Assembly (NCBI RefSeq): GCF_001673315.1
Contig: NZ_LZLQ01000051.1
Location: 39,403 to 103,402 of the forward strand
Reading direction: 5' to 3'
From: Mycobacterium asiaticum
GTDB lineage: Bacteria; Actinomycetota; Actinomycetes; Mycobacteriales; Mycobacteriaceae
DNA: 64,000 nt
Below are positions 1-9,407 of the stretch, in pieces (within the stretch, counting starts at the first letter, position 1; each line of letters starts with the position of its first letter). Under the pieces are notes generated by a model, which was not told the DNA's origin, did not search any database, and saw only the letters and a program-made list of their open reading frames with translations. Both the position numbers and the translations under genes were made by a program.

Positions 1-1593
1 CAGCGCCATGGTGGTGGCGACCTCTTGTTGTCCCGATCCCTTTTTCAGTGCTTTGTAGGCTTCGCGCCCGGGCAGTTTGAGCGCCTTGCTCTTGGTGGGG
101 CGTTCGGGAAGGAAGCCGCCGAGGGTGCGGCGCCGGTCGAGCAGGTAACGAATCTCCGGAGCGTCGGGCCCGGGGTGGTAGTAGGGCGGCAGATAGGGAT
201 CTTTTTCCAGCTGGTCGTCGCTGATCGGAATCCGCATGGCGTCGCGGAAGTGCTTGAGGTCTTCCAGCGCAAGCTTTTTCATCTGATGGGTCGCATTGCG
301 GCCCTGGAAGTGCGCACCGAGCGAATAGCCCTTGATGGTCTTGGCCAGGATTACCGTGGGCTGGCCCTTGTGGTCGACGGCGGCACGGTAGGCCGCATAG
401 ACCTTGCGGTAGTCGTGACCCCCGCGCTTGAGATTCCAGATCTCGGAGTCGCTCATCTTCTCGACCAGGGCTTTGGTGCGAGGATCCCGGCCGAAGAAGT
501 GGTCGCGCACGTAGGCACCGTCGTTGGCCTTGTAGGTCTGGTAGTCCCCGTCGCACGTGGTGTTCATCAGGTTGACCAGCGCACCGTCGCGGTCGGCATG
601 CAGCAGCGCGTCCCATTCGCGGCCCCAGACCACTTTGATGACGTTCCAGCCGGCGCCGCGAAAGAACGATTCCAGTTCCTGAATGATCTTGCCGTTGCCG
701 CGTACCGGGCCGTCGAGACGCTGCAGGTTGCAGTTGATCACGAAGGTCAGGTTGTCCAGCCCTTCCAGGGCGCCGACATGTGCCAGGCCGCGGCTTTCCG
801 GCTCGTCCATCTCGCCGTCACCCAGGAAGCACCACACGTGCTGCTCGGAGGTGTCTTTGATGCCGCGGTCGTGCAGATAGTGGTTGAACCGCGCCTGATA
901 GATGGCGTTGATCGGACCCAGACCCATCGATACGGTCGGGAACTCCCAGAAGTCAGGCATCAGCCGGGGGTGGGGATAGGACGGCAATCCCGGGGCGTGG
1001 CTGTGTTCCTGGCGGAACCCGTCGAGGCGGTCGGTGCTCAGCCGGCCTTCCAGGAAGGCGCGCGCATAGATGCCGGGGGAGGCGTGCCCCTGGATGAATA
1101 TCTGATCACCACCGCTGGGATGCGACTTGCCCTTGAAAAAGTGGTTGAAGCCGACCTCATAAAGCGCCGCCGAGGACGCATAGGTCGAGATGTGCCCGCC
1201 GACGCCGACGCCCGGGCGTTGCGCGCGGTGCACCATGATGGCCGCGTTCCACCTGATCCACGCCCGGTAGCGGCGTTCGACGTCTTCGTCGCCGGGAAAC
1301 CAGGGCTCCAGTTCGGTCGGGATGGTGTTGACGTAGTCGGTCGAGGTCAGCGACGGGATCACCACTCGCTGTTCGCCGGCCCGCTCCAGCATGCGCAGCA
1401 TCAGGTACCGCGCCCGCGCCGGCCCCGAGCGGGCCAGCAGGTCGTCGAAAGACTCCAGCCACTCCGAGGTTTCCTCTGGATCGATGTCGGGCAAGTACGA
1501 CGCCACACCTTCGCGGATCACCCGGACCCGGTCGGGTTCGCTTGTGCTGCTTGAGGTTTTGGCCAGATCGTTGCGGGCGAACTCGGTCGTCAA
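1..1593 (-). CDS. aceE: Pyruvate dehydrogenase E1 component (homodimeric type), 5' part only
   Basis: This is the thiamine-diphosphate-dependent E1 subunit, which decarboxylates pyruvate and acetylates the lipoyl groups of DlaT (also in this window). The first 531 codons are present and the gene runs off the left edge; the family is about 900 aa. Visible marks are the N-terminal stretch ending [16 protein letters not shown], the [10 protein letters not shown] segment, and the diphosphate-binding [10 protein letters not shown] followed by NCNLQRLDG near residue 256. I chose the TTG start at 1593 because AGGAG lies 7 bases upstream and the protein then opens [11 protein letters not shown], as in M. 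tuberculosis AceE. Nothing in the visible part looks broken. Confidence 0.96.
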   Translation of the reverse strand, partial: MTTEFARNDLAKTSSSTSEPDRVRVIREGVASYLPDIDPEETSEWLESFDDLLARSGPARARYLMLRMLERAGEQRVVIPSLTSTDYVNTIPTELEPWFPGDEDVERRYRAWIRWNAAIMVHRAQRPGVGVGGHISTYASSAALYEVGFNHFFKGKSHPSGGDQIFIQGHASPGIYARAFLEGRLSTDRLDGFRQEHSHAPGLPSYPHPRLMPDFWEFPTVSMGLGPINAIYQARFNHYLHDRGIKDTSEQHVWCFLGDGEMDEPESRGLAHVGALEGLDNLTFVINCNLQRLDGPVRGNGKIIQELESFFRGAGWNVIKVVWGREWDALLHADRDGALVNLMNTTCDGDYQTYKANDGAYVRDHFFGRDPRTKALVEKMSDSEIWNLKRGGHDYRKVYAAYRAAVDHKGQPTVILAKTIKGYSLGAHFQGRNATHQMKKLALEDLKHFRDAMRIPISDDQLEKDPYLPPYYHPGPDAPEIRYLLDRRRTLGGFLPERPTKSKALKLPGREAYKALKKGSGQQEVATTMAL

Positions 1594-1752
1594 CTTCCGC
1601 TCCTGTCGGTGGCAGGGTAGCTACTTGCTCGATCTTCCTCCTATCGTGCCGCACCGGGGCGCCGAGCCGATAGGTGACGCCCGTAGGCAGCGCTCGATCA
1701 ATGTCGGTGCTAGTGGGGCAGTTGGGATCGAGACCCGGTAACGTCAGACCCC

Positions 1753-2310
1753 GTGATGCACGTGGGGGGGTTCCCCAAGCGAAGTGCCCAGGCACTCGGC
1801 TGTGCTGCGATGCTGGTGATCGGAATCGTCGGTTGCACCAAAGTCACCGAAGGGTCCGGTTCACCCGACACCAGCCTGGCCCCGGCCTACCGCTCGTCGG
1901 TGTCCGCGTCGGTATCGGCGTCGTCGGTGACATCGAAGGTCCGCGAGTCCCAGCGCCAGGCGTCGGTGACGACGCGGGCGATGCGCACCTCATGTGACGC
2001 GCTGGCCACCACCAGCAAGGAAGCCATCGACAAGGTGAACGCCTTCGTTGCGGCGTTCAACGGCGGCAAGAACACCAGCCCCACCGAAGGTCCGGCCATC
2101 GAGGCGCTCAACGCCAGCGCGACGGCGGTGGAGAACAGCTACAGCGAGGCGCTGCCGGCCCAGATGCGCGACGCGTTCAACACCTACAACGATGCGGCTC
2201 GTCAGGTGGCCAACGCGATCGGCACCCATGCGCCCACCGGCGAGTTCAACAAGCGCGTCGACCGCCTCAACGACGCCAAGACGAAGGCGCTCAAACTGTG
2301 CATGGGTTAG
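1753..2310 (+). CDS. Putative secreted lipoprotein (Rv2240c-like position)
   Basis: A 185-aa exported protein of unknown function. A basic N-terminus (FPKRS), a hydrophobic stretch and a lipobox IVGC around residues 25-28 predict diacylglyceryl attachment at that Cys, followed by a Ser/Thr-rich spacer. The remainder is soluble and Ala-rich, with a second Cys in [10 protein letters not shown] and one in the C-terminal LKLCMG, which could form a disulfide. The start is GTG at 1753 or the adjacent ATG at 1756. It is divergent from aceE. The lipoprotein call rests on the signal; I know no function for this family. Confidence 0.75.
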   Translation: MMHVGGFPKRSAQALGCAAMLVIGIVGCTKVTEGSGSPDTSLAPAYRSSVSASVSASSVTSKVRESQRQASVTTRAMRTSCDALATTSKEAIDKVNAFVAAFNGGKNTSPTEGPAIEALNASATAVENSYSEALPAQMRDAFNTYNDAARQVANAIGTHAPTGEFNKRVDRLNDAKTKALKLCMG

Positions 2311-2384
2311 GCGTTGAACCTGAGGTTGCCTGTGCGACGATAACGGTCGTCGCTTGTCGAGTGGTTGGTTGAGGAGGTTCCACG

Positions 2385-2795
2385 GTGGTCGCGGCGGATC
2401 ACGCTCGAAAACTGGGCATCCAACGAGACCAAGTTGTCCAGGAGTGGGGCTGGGACGAAGACACCGACGACGACATCCGCGCCGACGTCGAGGATGCGTG
2501 CGGTAGCGAATTGCTGGATGAAGACACCGACGAGGTCGTCGACGTCGTGCTGCTGTGGTGGCGAGACGGCGACGGGGATTTGGTGGACACCCTGATGGAC
2601 GCGATCAGCCCACTGGCCGAGGACGGCGTGATCTGGGTGTTGACGCCCAAGACCGGTCGGGCCGGTCACGTGCTGCCCGCTGACATCGCCGAGGCGGCCC
2701 CGACCGCCGGGCTGATGCCGACCTCGTCGGTCAACCTCGGCAATTGGAGCGCCAGTCGCCTGGTCCAACCGAAGTCGCGGAGCGGGAAGCGCTGA
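2385..2795 (+). CDS. DUF3052 family protein
   Basis: A 136-aa acidic cytoplasmic protein (DEDTDDDIRADVEDA, ELLDEDTDEVVDVVLLWWRDGDGDLVDTL) of the actinobacterial DUF3052 family, which has no known activity. In M. tuberculosis the homologue also precedes ahpE. The GTG start at 2385 is the first in frame. Its TGA stop shares one base with the ahpE ATG (TGATG), so the two genes are probably translationally coupled. Confidence 0.85.
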   Translation: MVAADHARKLGIQRDQVVQEWGWDEDTDDDIRADVEDACGSELLDEDTDEVVDVVLLWWRDGDGDLVDTLMDAISPLAEDGVIWVLTPKTGRAGHVLPADIAEAAPTAGLMPTSSVNLGNWSASRLVQPKSRSGKR

Positions 2796-3256
2796 TGCTC
2801 GACGTCGGAGCTGCTGCCCCCGACTTCACCCTGCGCGACCAGAACCAGCAGCCGGTCACGTTGAGCAACTACCGGGGGGCCAAGGACGTGCTCCTGGTGT
2901 TTTTCCCGCTGGCGTTCACCGGGATCTGCCAGGGCGAACTGGATGCACTGCGCGATCACCTGCCCGAGTTCGAGAATGACAGCAGCGCGGCGCTGGCCAT
3001 CTCGGTGGGCCCGCCGCCCACCCACAAGATCTGGGCCGTGCAGAGCGGGTTCACCTTCCCGGTGTTGTCCGATTTCTGGCCGCACGGCGCGGTCAGCCAG
3101 GCCTACGGGGTGTTCAATGAGGCGGCCGGCGTCTCCAACCGGGGCACCTTCGTGGTGGACCGGTCGGGGATCATCCGGTTCGCGGAGATGAAACAGCCCG
3201 GCGAACCGCGCGATCAGCGGTTGTGGAGTCAGGCGTTGACGGCATTGCGGACCTGA
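2795..3256 (+). CDS. ahpE: One-cysteine peroxiredoxin AhpE
   Basis: A 153-aa thiol peroxidase that reduces peroxides and peroxynitrite in the cytoplasm. The thioredoxin fold opens GAAAPDFTLRDQN, and the peroxidatic Cys sits in the FTGICQGELD motif near residue 45. No resolving Cys is seen downstream, as expected for the 1-Cys AhpE class. The length equals that remembered for M. tuberculosis AhpE and the sequence is nearly collinear with it. The ATG overlaps the stop of the DUF3052 gene by one base, which fixes the start. Confidence 0.95.
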   Translation: MLDVGAAAPDFTLRDQNQQPVTLSNYRGAKDVLLVFFPLAFTGICQGELDALRDHLPEFENDSSAALAISVGPPPTHKIWAVQSGFTFPVLSDFWPHGAVSQAYGVFNEAAGVSNRGTFVVDRSGIIRFAEMKQPGEPRDQRLWSQALTALRT

Positions 3257-3261
3257 GCGTT

Positions 3262-3291
3262 TTGAGTGGCAGGGCCTTCGGCGTGTAGCCT
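3262..3291 (+). promoter_or_regulatory. Probable promoter of tRNA-Val
   Basis: TTGAGT (3262-3267) and TAGCCT (3286-3291) are separated by 18 bases and lie 14 bases upstream of the mature tRNA 5' end. This fits a primary sigma factor promoter for the stable RNA. It is assigned by pattern only. Confidence 0.45.
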
Positions 3292-3305
3292 GCGCCGGGG
3301 CATAA

Positions 3306-3380
3306 GGGCGCGTAGCTCAGTGGTAGAGCTCTGGTTTTACACACCAGCGGTCGGCGGTTCGATACCGTCCGCGCCCACCA
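3306..3380 (+). tRNA. valT: tRNA-Val (anticodon UAC)
   Basis: A 75-nt cloverleaf. The acceptor stem GGGCGCG pairs with CGCGCCC, the D arm contains GCTCAGTGGTAGAGC, the anticodon stem CTGGT/ACCAG encloses loop TTTACAC with anticodon TAC, and the T arm carries GGTTCGATACC. The discriminator is A and the CCA end is encoded. It sits between ahpE and the accessory block, a typical integration neighbourhood. Confidence 0.97.
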
Positions 3381-3409
3381 GTGTTATTGCAGCTCAAGCC
3401 GATATCTAG

Positions 3410-4198
3410 TCAGGTTCGCGCGCTGCGCACCTTGCTAACGAAGGCTGCGCCGAAAGCCTTCGCGGAGTAGGGGTCTTGGCCGGTGATCAGTTCTCGATCC
3501 TCCACGACCTTGCTGCCCATCGGCAGCATTGTCTGCTCAACTTTGGCGCCGCGAGACGTCAGCAGTTCAGTCGGGTCGTCTTTGAGATGTCCCTTGAAGC
3601 GCCGCACCAACGGGACCGTCGACAACATCGTGTCCACCCCGGTCTTGAAGCAGGTCATGCGGTAGCCCTCGTAGGTCCAGCGGCCGTCGACGGTGGGAGC
3701 CGCCGCCAGGGCGGCCGGAGCGTGACAGATCAAACCGGTGGGCCGCTGGGAGTCGTGGAAGTAACGGACAAGGGCGCCGAAGTCCTCGTTGAGTGAGTCA
3801 TCGGCGAATGCGTCGCGGTGCAGCAGGTCAACCAGCGGCCCGTGACCGCCGGGCACGAACATCGCGTCGAACCCGTCCAGGCGCTGCCTGTCGTGGCAGA
3901 TCTCTTCCAGTTTGGCGGGCGTGGCCAGACCGAGTTCCAGGAGCTCCCGATAACTGCTCAGGGCTGCGTCACGCCGTTTACGCGAGCCTGCGAAATACAT
4001 CAGGCTGCAGGAGGTGCCATCGATGGTGGGAATGCGCGCACCCGGTGTGGCGAATGCCAGCTCAAATCCGGCGTCCCGCATCGCGTCGGTCGGTTCGATC
4101 AATTCACCCAGGTAGGTGCCGGTCGGCTCGCTGCCGCCTTCTCGCAAAGGAATCCGGTCAGCCGCAGACACGACCACAAGCACGCGCATCGCCGTCAT
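3410..4198 (-). CDS. DJ-1/PfpI family (type 1 glutamine amidotransferase-like) protein
   Basis: About 262 aa with the flavodoxin-like class I amidotransferase fold. Its layout resembles Hsp31/HchA-type DJ-1 proteins, which include glyoxalase III, chaperone and deglycase-like members. Visible are the first strand MRVLVVVSAADRI, AMFVPGGHGPLVDLL and the nucleophile elbow GLICHAPAA carrying the conserved Cys-His pair. The start is uncertain: ATGs at 4207, 4198 and 4189 are in frame, and I prefer 4198 because GGGG precedes it by about 5 bases. The open frame continues upstream, but that part is unlike coding sequence. The substrate cannot be told from sequence. Confidence 0.8.
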   Translation of the reverse strand: MTAMRVLVVVSAADRIPLREGGSEPTGTYLGELIEPTDAMRDAGFELAFATPGARIPTIDGTSCSLMYFAGSRKRRDAALSSYRELLELGLATPAKLEEICHDRQRLDGFDAMFVPGGHGPLVDLLHRDAFADDSLNEDFGALVRYFHDSQRPTGLICHAPAALAAAPTVDGRWTYEGYRMTCFKTGVDTMLSTVPLVRRFKGHLKDDPTELLTSRGAKVEQTMLPMGSKVVEDRELITGQDPYSAKAFGAAFVSKVRSART

Positions 4199-4439
4199 AG
4201 TCCCCATAGGTACCCCGGCCGCAGTGAGGCAATCGCTCTGCTCGTCATAGATGTGGCCGCACAGCCGCAAGACTGTCGCGTCATCGACACGGGTCCATCC
4301 GTAGGGCAGCGATACTGTTTCTCGTCCTTGGCGTCGGCGTCCGTGTGCGGACCTTCGGTGCTGTCCAGAAGCTCCCTCAACACTCAAATTCATCGCCCCC
4401 GGCTGGGACCGGGTGGGAGCTGTGGGACGCTGAGCGTCA

Positions 4440-6683
4440 GTGACACAACACGCGGCGCCGCCCCTGGCTGAACCGGCGCCGGCAACCCCGCGGGCGAATC
4501 TGACGGTGATCTGCGCCATCTTCTTCTGTTCGGGTATCCCCGCGCTGATTTACCAGCTTGTCTGGCAGCGCTCGCTGTTCACGATTTACGGCATCAACGT
4601 CGAAAGCGTCACGGTGGTGGTCACGGCCTTCATGCTCGGGCTGGGCATCGGGAGCTTCGCAGGCGGGCGGTTGTCGCGGCTGCGCCTACCGCTGCTGGGC
4701 GTGTTCGCCGCCGTCGAACTCGGTATCGGCGTCTTTGGCTACTTCTCGCTGGGCTTGTTTCACGCCGTGGGCGAGTTGACCCTCCAATTGAGCGCGCCGT
4801 TGACGGCGCTGTTCACATTCCTGCTGGTGCTTGTGCCCACCCTGTTGATGGGTGCAACGATGCCCCTTCTGACGGCGCATCTGGTGAAGCACTCGGGAAA
4901 CGTGGGGCGCAGCGTCGGACTGCTGTACTTCGTCAACACGCTTGGCAGCGCCTTCGCCTGTTTCATCGTTGCGTCCTTTCTGATGCGGCTCTTGGGACAA
5001 CAGGGCGCTATCGCGTTTGCCTGCGGCATCAATCTGGTTGTCGGTAGCGGGGCACTGCTCGCGCAGATGAAGTCGCCCAAGGCCGGCATTCAGCCTGACG
5101 CGCAGTTAGCGCGGTTCAATACCCGCGGTTTCTCGTTTGCGTTGCTGCTTGCGGCGCTCTGCGGCTACATAGCGCTGAGCTACGAAATTCTGTGGTATCG
5201 CGTCTACTCATTTGCCTCTGGAGGTGTCGCGCGGGCGTTTGCGTTATTGCTGGGTTGCTACCTGCTGGGCATTGCGCTCGGCTCGCTCGTCAGCCGCCGC
5301 TTCTGCCGTGACTCGGCGGGGACCAAGCAGGTGGCTTCGCTGTCCGGCTTCGTCTTGTTTGCCAGTGCAGCAAGCTTCCTGCTGGCGCCCGCAGCGTCGC
5401 TGATCACCTCCACGCTGCACTGGGGGGTGTCTTTACCGCTGGTGGGCGTCGCCGCGGCGTTGCTGGGCGCGATCTTCCCGCTGATTTGCCATATCGCTAT
5501 TGCGCCGGACGCCCGCGCGGGCGAGGGATTGAGCTACCTGTACCTCGCCAACATCGTGGGCTCGGCGCTGGGCAGCCTGATGACAGGCTTTGTGCTGATG
5601 GACCATTGGAGCCTGGGCGGCATTTCGTTATTTCTGGCGCTGCTCGGCGTTGCGCTTTCGCTCGTGCTGCTACTAACCGCCAAATACCGGACGGGTGAGA
5701 AAAGCCTGTATTCCTCGCGCGTCGCCGCCACCGTCCTGGCGGGCCTGGCAATCGTCATCTTGCAGCCTTGGCTTTTCGACGGTGTCTATGAGCGGCTTTA
5801 CTTCAAGCAGCATTACGCGGGGCAGCGCTTTGCGCACCTGAAGGAAAACAAGAGCGGCGTGGTCAGCGTCACGCAGGACGGCCAGATTCAGGGTGGCGGC
5901 GTCTACGACGGGGTTTTCTCCACCGACCTTGTGAACGACCGCAACATGATTGTCCGTCCCTACGCCCTCAGCCTGCTGCACGAGTCGCCCCGCGACGTGC
6001 TGATGATCGGGCTTTCGTCAGGCTCCTGGGCGCAGGTGATTGCCAATAATCCACAGGTTGAAAGACTGACTGTGGTCGAAATCAATCCGGCCTATCTGAA
6101 CGTCATGAGGAACTACCCCGGCGAAGCCGGCGTGCTGAACAACCCCAAAGTGGCGACTGTGATCGACGACGGGCGACGTTGGCTCGCCCGCAACCCCGAG
6201 CGGAAGTTCGACTTCATCGTGCAGAACACCAGCTTCAACTGGCGCGCACACGCCACCAACCTACTTTCGACGGAGTATCTCGAGCTGGTCCGTGCCCACC
6301 TCAAGCCGGGCGGGGTGTCCTTCCACAACACGACAGGGTCGGCTGCAGCGCAGCGCACGGCCGCACTCCAATTCCCCTTCGCATTGCGTTTCATCAATTT
6401 CATAGCGGCCAGCGATTCTCCGCTTGCGATCGACCGCAGGCGGTGGGAACGGGTATTGCGCGAGTATCGCATCGAAGGCAGGCCCGTCTTCGACCTTGCC
6501 GACTCGAAGCAGCAAACGCGTCTCGAAGAAGTTTTGTCTTTAGTCGACTCGCTCTCGGCCGGCTACGGCCCCGCAAAGCCAACCGGCATGAACCTGGAAA
6601 CGCGCGAGGGCATCCTCGCTCGCACCGACGGAGTGCCTACGATTACCGACGACAATATGGGCACCGAATGGGGCGCGCGCTAA
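4440..6683 (+). CDS. Membrane-fused spermidine synthase-like protein
   Basis: A 747-aa protein of two parts. Residues ~20-440 form a polytopic membrane region of at least ten hydrophobic helices (FFCSGIPALIYQLVWQR, LGLGIGSFAGG, LVPTLLMGATMPLL). Residues ~450-700 form a Rossmann-type spermidine-synthase-like domain (VLMIGLSSGSWAQV, LTVVEINP, VIDDGRRWL). The usual GGGDG loop is replaced by GLSSGS, and the Asp expected at the polyamine-synthase active site is Asn (DFIVQNTSF), so aminopropyl transfer is doubtful; AdoMet binding is an inference. At least five TTA leucine codons and many A/T-ending codons are unlike the neighbours and suggest transfer. The start is GTG with a weak ribosome site. 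Confidence 0.85.
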   Translation: MTQHAAPPLAEPAPATPRANLTVICAIFFCSGIPALIYQLVWQRSLFTIYGINVESVTVVVTAFMLGLGIGSFAGGRLSRLRLPLLGVFAAVELGIGVFGYFSLGLFHAVGELTLQLSAPLTALFTFLLVLVPTLLMGATMPLLTAHLVKHSGNVGRSVGLLYFVNTLGSAFACFIVASFLMRLLGQQGAIAFACGINLVVGSGALLAQMKSPKAGIQPDAQLARFNTRGFSFALLLAALCGYIALSYEILWYRVYSFASGGVARAFALLLGCYLLGIALGSLVSRRFCRDSAGTKQVASLSGFVLFASAASFLLAPAASLITSTLHWGVSLPLVGVAAALLGAIFPLICHIAIAPDARAGEGLSYLYLANIVGSALGSLMTGFVLMDHWSLGGISLFLALLGVALSLVLLLTAKYRTGEKSLYSSRVAATVLAGLAIVILQPWLFDGVYERLYFKQHYAGQRFAHLKENKSGVVSVTQDGQIQGGGVYDGVFSTDLVNDRNMIVRPYALSLLHESPRDVLMIGLSSGSWAQVIANNPQVERLTVVEINPAYLNVMRNYPGEAGVLNNPKVATVIDDGRRWLARNPERKFDFIVQNTSFNWRAHATNLLSTEYLELVRAHLKPGGVSFHNTTGSAAAQRTAALQFPFALRFINFIAASDSPLAIDRRRWERVLREYRIEGRPVFDLADSKQQTRLEEVLSLVDSLSAGYGPAKPTGMNLETREGILARTDGVPTITDDNMGTEWGAR

Positions 6684-6760
6684 CGCCACATTTCAAATCG
6701 GCGGCGACCGGCGATGTCTTGCCGCTGCTCACGGCAGATGCGCGAGACTCGCCTTCGAAG

Positions 6761-7501
6761 TCATGGTTCGGACCGCCGCCCGGGGGGTTCCGCGATCCAG
6801 GACCGGGCGCCGCCGAGTACCGCGGCGTGCACGGCCCGGGCGATCCGGGCGCCAAACACCGAACGTGGCCCGGCGAACGCCTCCGCAGGGCCGTCCGTGG
6901 GACAGTGCACGACGATCGCGTCGGAGGCGGTGCCGGTCGCTCGTACCCCGATTTCGTGTAGCGCCTGGACCTTCGCCTCCGTCGCGGTAGCCACGGCATT
7001 GACCAGGGCAGCCTGCGACAGCCGCACCGGCACCGCAACCACGACGTTGATCGTCCCCGCCCGGTATGGGTCCCCGTCGGTGAGTGGCCGGTACTCGACG
7101 CTCTGGTAAGAGGTAAACGCCGTTGTTATCACACCCGACGGCAATTCGCGACGGAAGTCCCGATCGGGCGCCGCCGCCCAAGCGGGGCTGGACAGCCCCA
7201 CCGTCGCGGCGGCCTGCACGCCGCTGTCCGCGGCGAGGTGGTGGCGCGTCACGTCGACAGCAGTGAGAAGCCCGCAGCCAATACCGACGAGGCCCAGCGC
7301 GCTACCAATCTCGACCAGGTGCCGGTCCGGGTCGGTCCGGCCGTAATCCAGCGGGACGGTGGCGTTGACTATCCAATCCCGGGCGCCGATGCCGCCGCCG
7401 AGCGGGCCCGACGAGATGCACAGCCGCGGTGCGTCGAACTGCCAGAGCAGCAGGGGGATCCGCCGGGACTCTTCCACCCGTGCGGTCAACCGGGGATGCA
7501 C
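6761..7501 (-). CDS. cbiZ: Adenosylcobinamide amidohydrolase (CbiZ family)
   Basis: A 246-aa CbiZ-type enzyme. CbiZ cleaves the aminopropanol side chain of adenosylcobinamide to give adenosylcobyric acid, a route for salvaging incomplete corrinoids. Diagnostic segments are SSGPLGGGIG near residue 30, TAVDV, ATVGLSSPAW, GTINVVVAV and the C-terminal GTASDAIVV with CPTDG. CobD, lying in the same window, would rebuild cobinamide from the product. The GTG start at 7501 is the first in frame. It lies downstream of the ChoD-like gene on the same strand with a 53-bp gap. Confidence 0.82.
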   Translation of the reverse strand: MHPRLTARVEESRRIPLLLWQFDAPRLCISSGPLGGGIGARDWIVNATVPLDYGRTDPDRHLVEIGSALGLVGIGCGLLTAVDVTRHHLAADSGVQAAATVGLSSPAWAAAPDRDFRRELPSGVITTAFTSYQSVEYRPLTDGDPYRAGTINVVVAVPVRLSQAALVNAVATATEAKVQALHEIGVRATGTASDAIVVHCPTDGPAEAFAGPRSVFGARIARAVHAAVLGGARSWIAEPPGRRSEP

Positions 7502-7554
7502 CGTCTCATTCTTGCGTCCCGGCCTCGTCCCGGTCGCGTCCCGGTGCGGCGTGC

Positions 7555-9294
7555 TTACCCTCGCGAGCCGGACGGTCGCGTCACCAGCGGGAGTGTCAGC
7601 GCGGCCGGGGCGTCGGCAGGCACCACCGGGCGTTGCGGCGCGACGTGCGGGATGCGCTGGTAGGTTGCGCCGATTGGGGGTCTGGTGTCGGCCTCATTTT
7701 TGTTGGGCCAGTAAGACATTGCGCGCTCGGCCTGCGCGGTGATGGTCAGCGACGGGTTGACCCCGATGTTCGCCGAGATCGCAGACCCGTCGACGACGTG
7801 CAACCCCGGGTGGCCGTACATCCGGTGGTAGGCGTCGATGACACCCGTTTCGGGCGAGTCTCCGATGGTGCAGCCACCGAGGAAGTGTGCCGTCATCGGG
7901 ATGTCGAAGATCTCACCGACGCTGCTGTAGGGCATACCGCCGATGTCCGCAGCGAGGCGGCGGACTGCCTCGTCGGCCTTCGGGATCCAGGTCGGGTTGG
8001 GCACCCCGTGGCCCTGCCGGGAGGACAGTTTGACCCCACCGAACCGCCTGCGCTTGGGAAACAGCGTCAGCGAGTTGTCCTCGGTTTGCATCACCAGCGC
8101 GATCACGGTGCGCTGCGACCAATTCCGCAGCCCGACGTACACCGACGCAGCTTGCCCGGGATGACGCAGCACTTGCCCCAACCACCGCAGCCAGCGCGGG
8201 GTCCCACCGCCGCCGTCGGTCATCACGGTGGTGAGCATGCCCATCGATTGCGCGCCCTTGCCGTAACGGACCGGCTCGATATGGGTCCTGTCGTCGGGAT
8301 GAATGGACGACGTGATCGCGACGCCCTGATGGAACGCGGCGTCTTTGCCCTGCCGCATGCGCACGCTGGCGCCGCACAGCGCCTCGGAGTTCGTCCGGGT
8401 CAACACGCCGAGCCGGTCGGAGATCTGCCCCAGGTCGCCGCCGGACTTCATCCGATGCAGCAACTGCTGGGTTCCCCAAGTGCCGGCAGCGAAGATCACC
8501 TGCTCTGCGGTGAGGGTGCCGGCCGTGCGCTTCGCACGCCAGGCCCCGCTACGCACGGTGTCGACGGCGTAGCCACCTCCGGCGCGGGGACGCACGGCGG
8601 TGACGGTGGTCAGATCGTGCACGCGCGCGCCGGCCCGCTCGGCCAGATAGAGGTAGTTCTTCATCAGCGTGTTCTTGGCGTTGTGCCGGCAGCCGGTCAT
8701 GCATTCACCGACTTCGATGCAACCCCGCCGGCGGGGCCCGGCACCGCCGAAAAACGGATCTTCGACTTCCACACCGGGAGTGGGCACGTTGTCGGGTCCG
8801 AAGTAGACGCCGACGGGAGTCATGCCGAAGGTGTCGCCGACGCCCAGGTCGTCAGCGACCTTGCGCAGGGCGTGGTCCGACGCCGTCATGGTGGGATTGG
8901 TGACCACACCCAGCATGCGTTTGGCCTGGTCGTAATACGGCCGCAGTTCGTCGCGCCAGTCGGTGATGTGTGCCCACTGGCGGTCCTGGTAGAACGCGTC
9001 GGATTTGGGTTCGTAGAGGGTGTTGGCGTAGTTCAGGGAGCCGCCGCCCACTCCGGCACCGGCCAGCACGATCACGTCGGGCAGGACGTGGATGCGCTGG
9101 ATTCCGGTGCAGCCGAGCTTGGGCGCCCACAGAAAGTTGCGCACATCCATGCTCGTCTTGGGGAACTGCGAGTCCTCGAAGCGGCGCCCGGCCTCGAGAA
9201 CCCCGACCCGGTAACCCTTCTCGGTCAGCCGCAGGGCTGACACCGATCCGCCGAATCCGGAACCGATCACAAGGACGTCGTAGTCCAGCGTCAT
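7555..9294 (-). CDS. GMC family oxidoreductase, ChoD-like (putative cholesterol/steroid oxidase)
   Basis: A 579-aa FAD enzyme closely resembling M. tuberculosis ChoD (Rv3409c). The N-terminal dinucleotide fold is DVLVIGSGFGGSVSALRLTEKGYRVGVLEAG, followed by RIHVLPDVIVLAGAGVGGGSLNYANTLY. A CxxxC-type cluster, EVGECMTGCRHNAKN, lies near residue 195. The C-terminal block has TAHFLGGCTIGD and VVDGSAISANIGVNPSLTI. ATG at 9294 follows AGGAGGGG. It lies outside the usual choD locus, so it is probably a paralogue; family members include steroid oxidases, but the true substrate is unknown. Confidence 0.85.
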   Translation of the reverse strand: MTLDYDVLVIGSGFGGSVSALRLTEKGYRVGVLEAGRRFEDSQFPKTSMDVRNFLWAPKLGCTGIQRIHVLPDVIVLAGAGVGGGSLNYANTLYEPKSDAFYQDRQWAHITDWRDELRPYYDQAKRMLGVVTNPTMTASDHALRKVADDLGVGDTFGMTPVGVYFGPDNVPTPGVEVEDPFFGGAGPRRRGCIEVGECMTGCRHNAKNTLMKNYLYLAERAGARVHDLTTVTAVRPRAGGGYAVDTVRSGAWRAKRTAGTLTAEQVIFAAGTWGTQQLLHRMKSGGDLGQISDRLGVLTRTNSEALCGASVRMRQGKDAAFHQGVAITSSIHPDDRTHIEPVRYGKGAQSMGMLTTVMTDGGGGTPRWLRWLGQVLRHPGQAASVYVGLRNWSQRTVIALVMQTEDNSLTLFPKRRRFGGVKLSSRQGHGVPNPTWIPKADEAVRRLAADIGGMPYSSVGEIFDIPMTAHFLGGCTIGDSPETGVIDAYHRMYGHPGLHVVDGSAISANIGVNPSLTITAQAERAMSYWPNKNEADTRPPIGATYQRIPHVAPQRPVVPADAPAALTLPLVTRPSGSRG

Positions 9295-9360
9295 CTCACC
9301 CCTCCTGTCGCTGTCCTAGCGGATCCCCGGGATCGGCAGGGGCAAACATATCGGCGTTGG

Positions 9361-9407
9361 GGCGATCGTTTCAGTGGCGATCGTTTTACAGTGGCGATCG
9401 TTTCAGT
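9361..9407. repeat. Triple tandem repeat GGCGATCGTTTCAGT at the end of the cyclase/LuxR gene
   Basis: Three copies lie at 9361-9375, 9376-9392 (two bases longer) and 9393-9407. The third contains the TGA stop of the minus-strand regulator gene (9405-9403). Each has the palindromic core CGATCG. Confidence 0.8.

Noticed and set aside
25..1554. 509-codon open frame on the plus strand
   Set aside because: It lies entirely antisense to aceE, whose protein is recognisable throughout; long antisense frames are expected at this G+C.
4199..4519. N-terminal extension of the DJ-1 gene to 4519
   Set aside because: The added ~100 residues have no conserved pattern and overlap the start of the divergent membrane protein gene; the DJ-1 fold begins at MRVLVVV.
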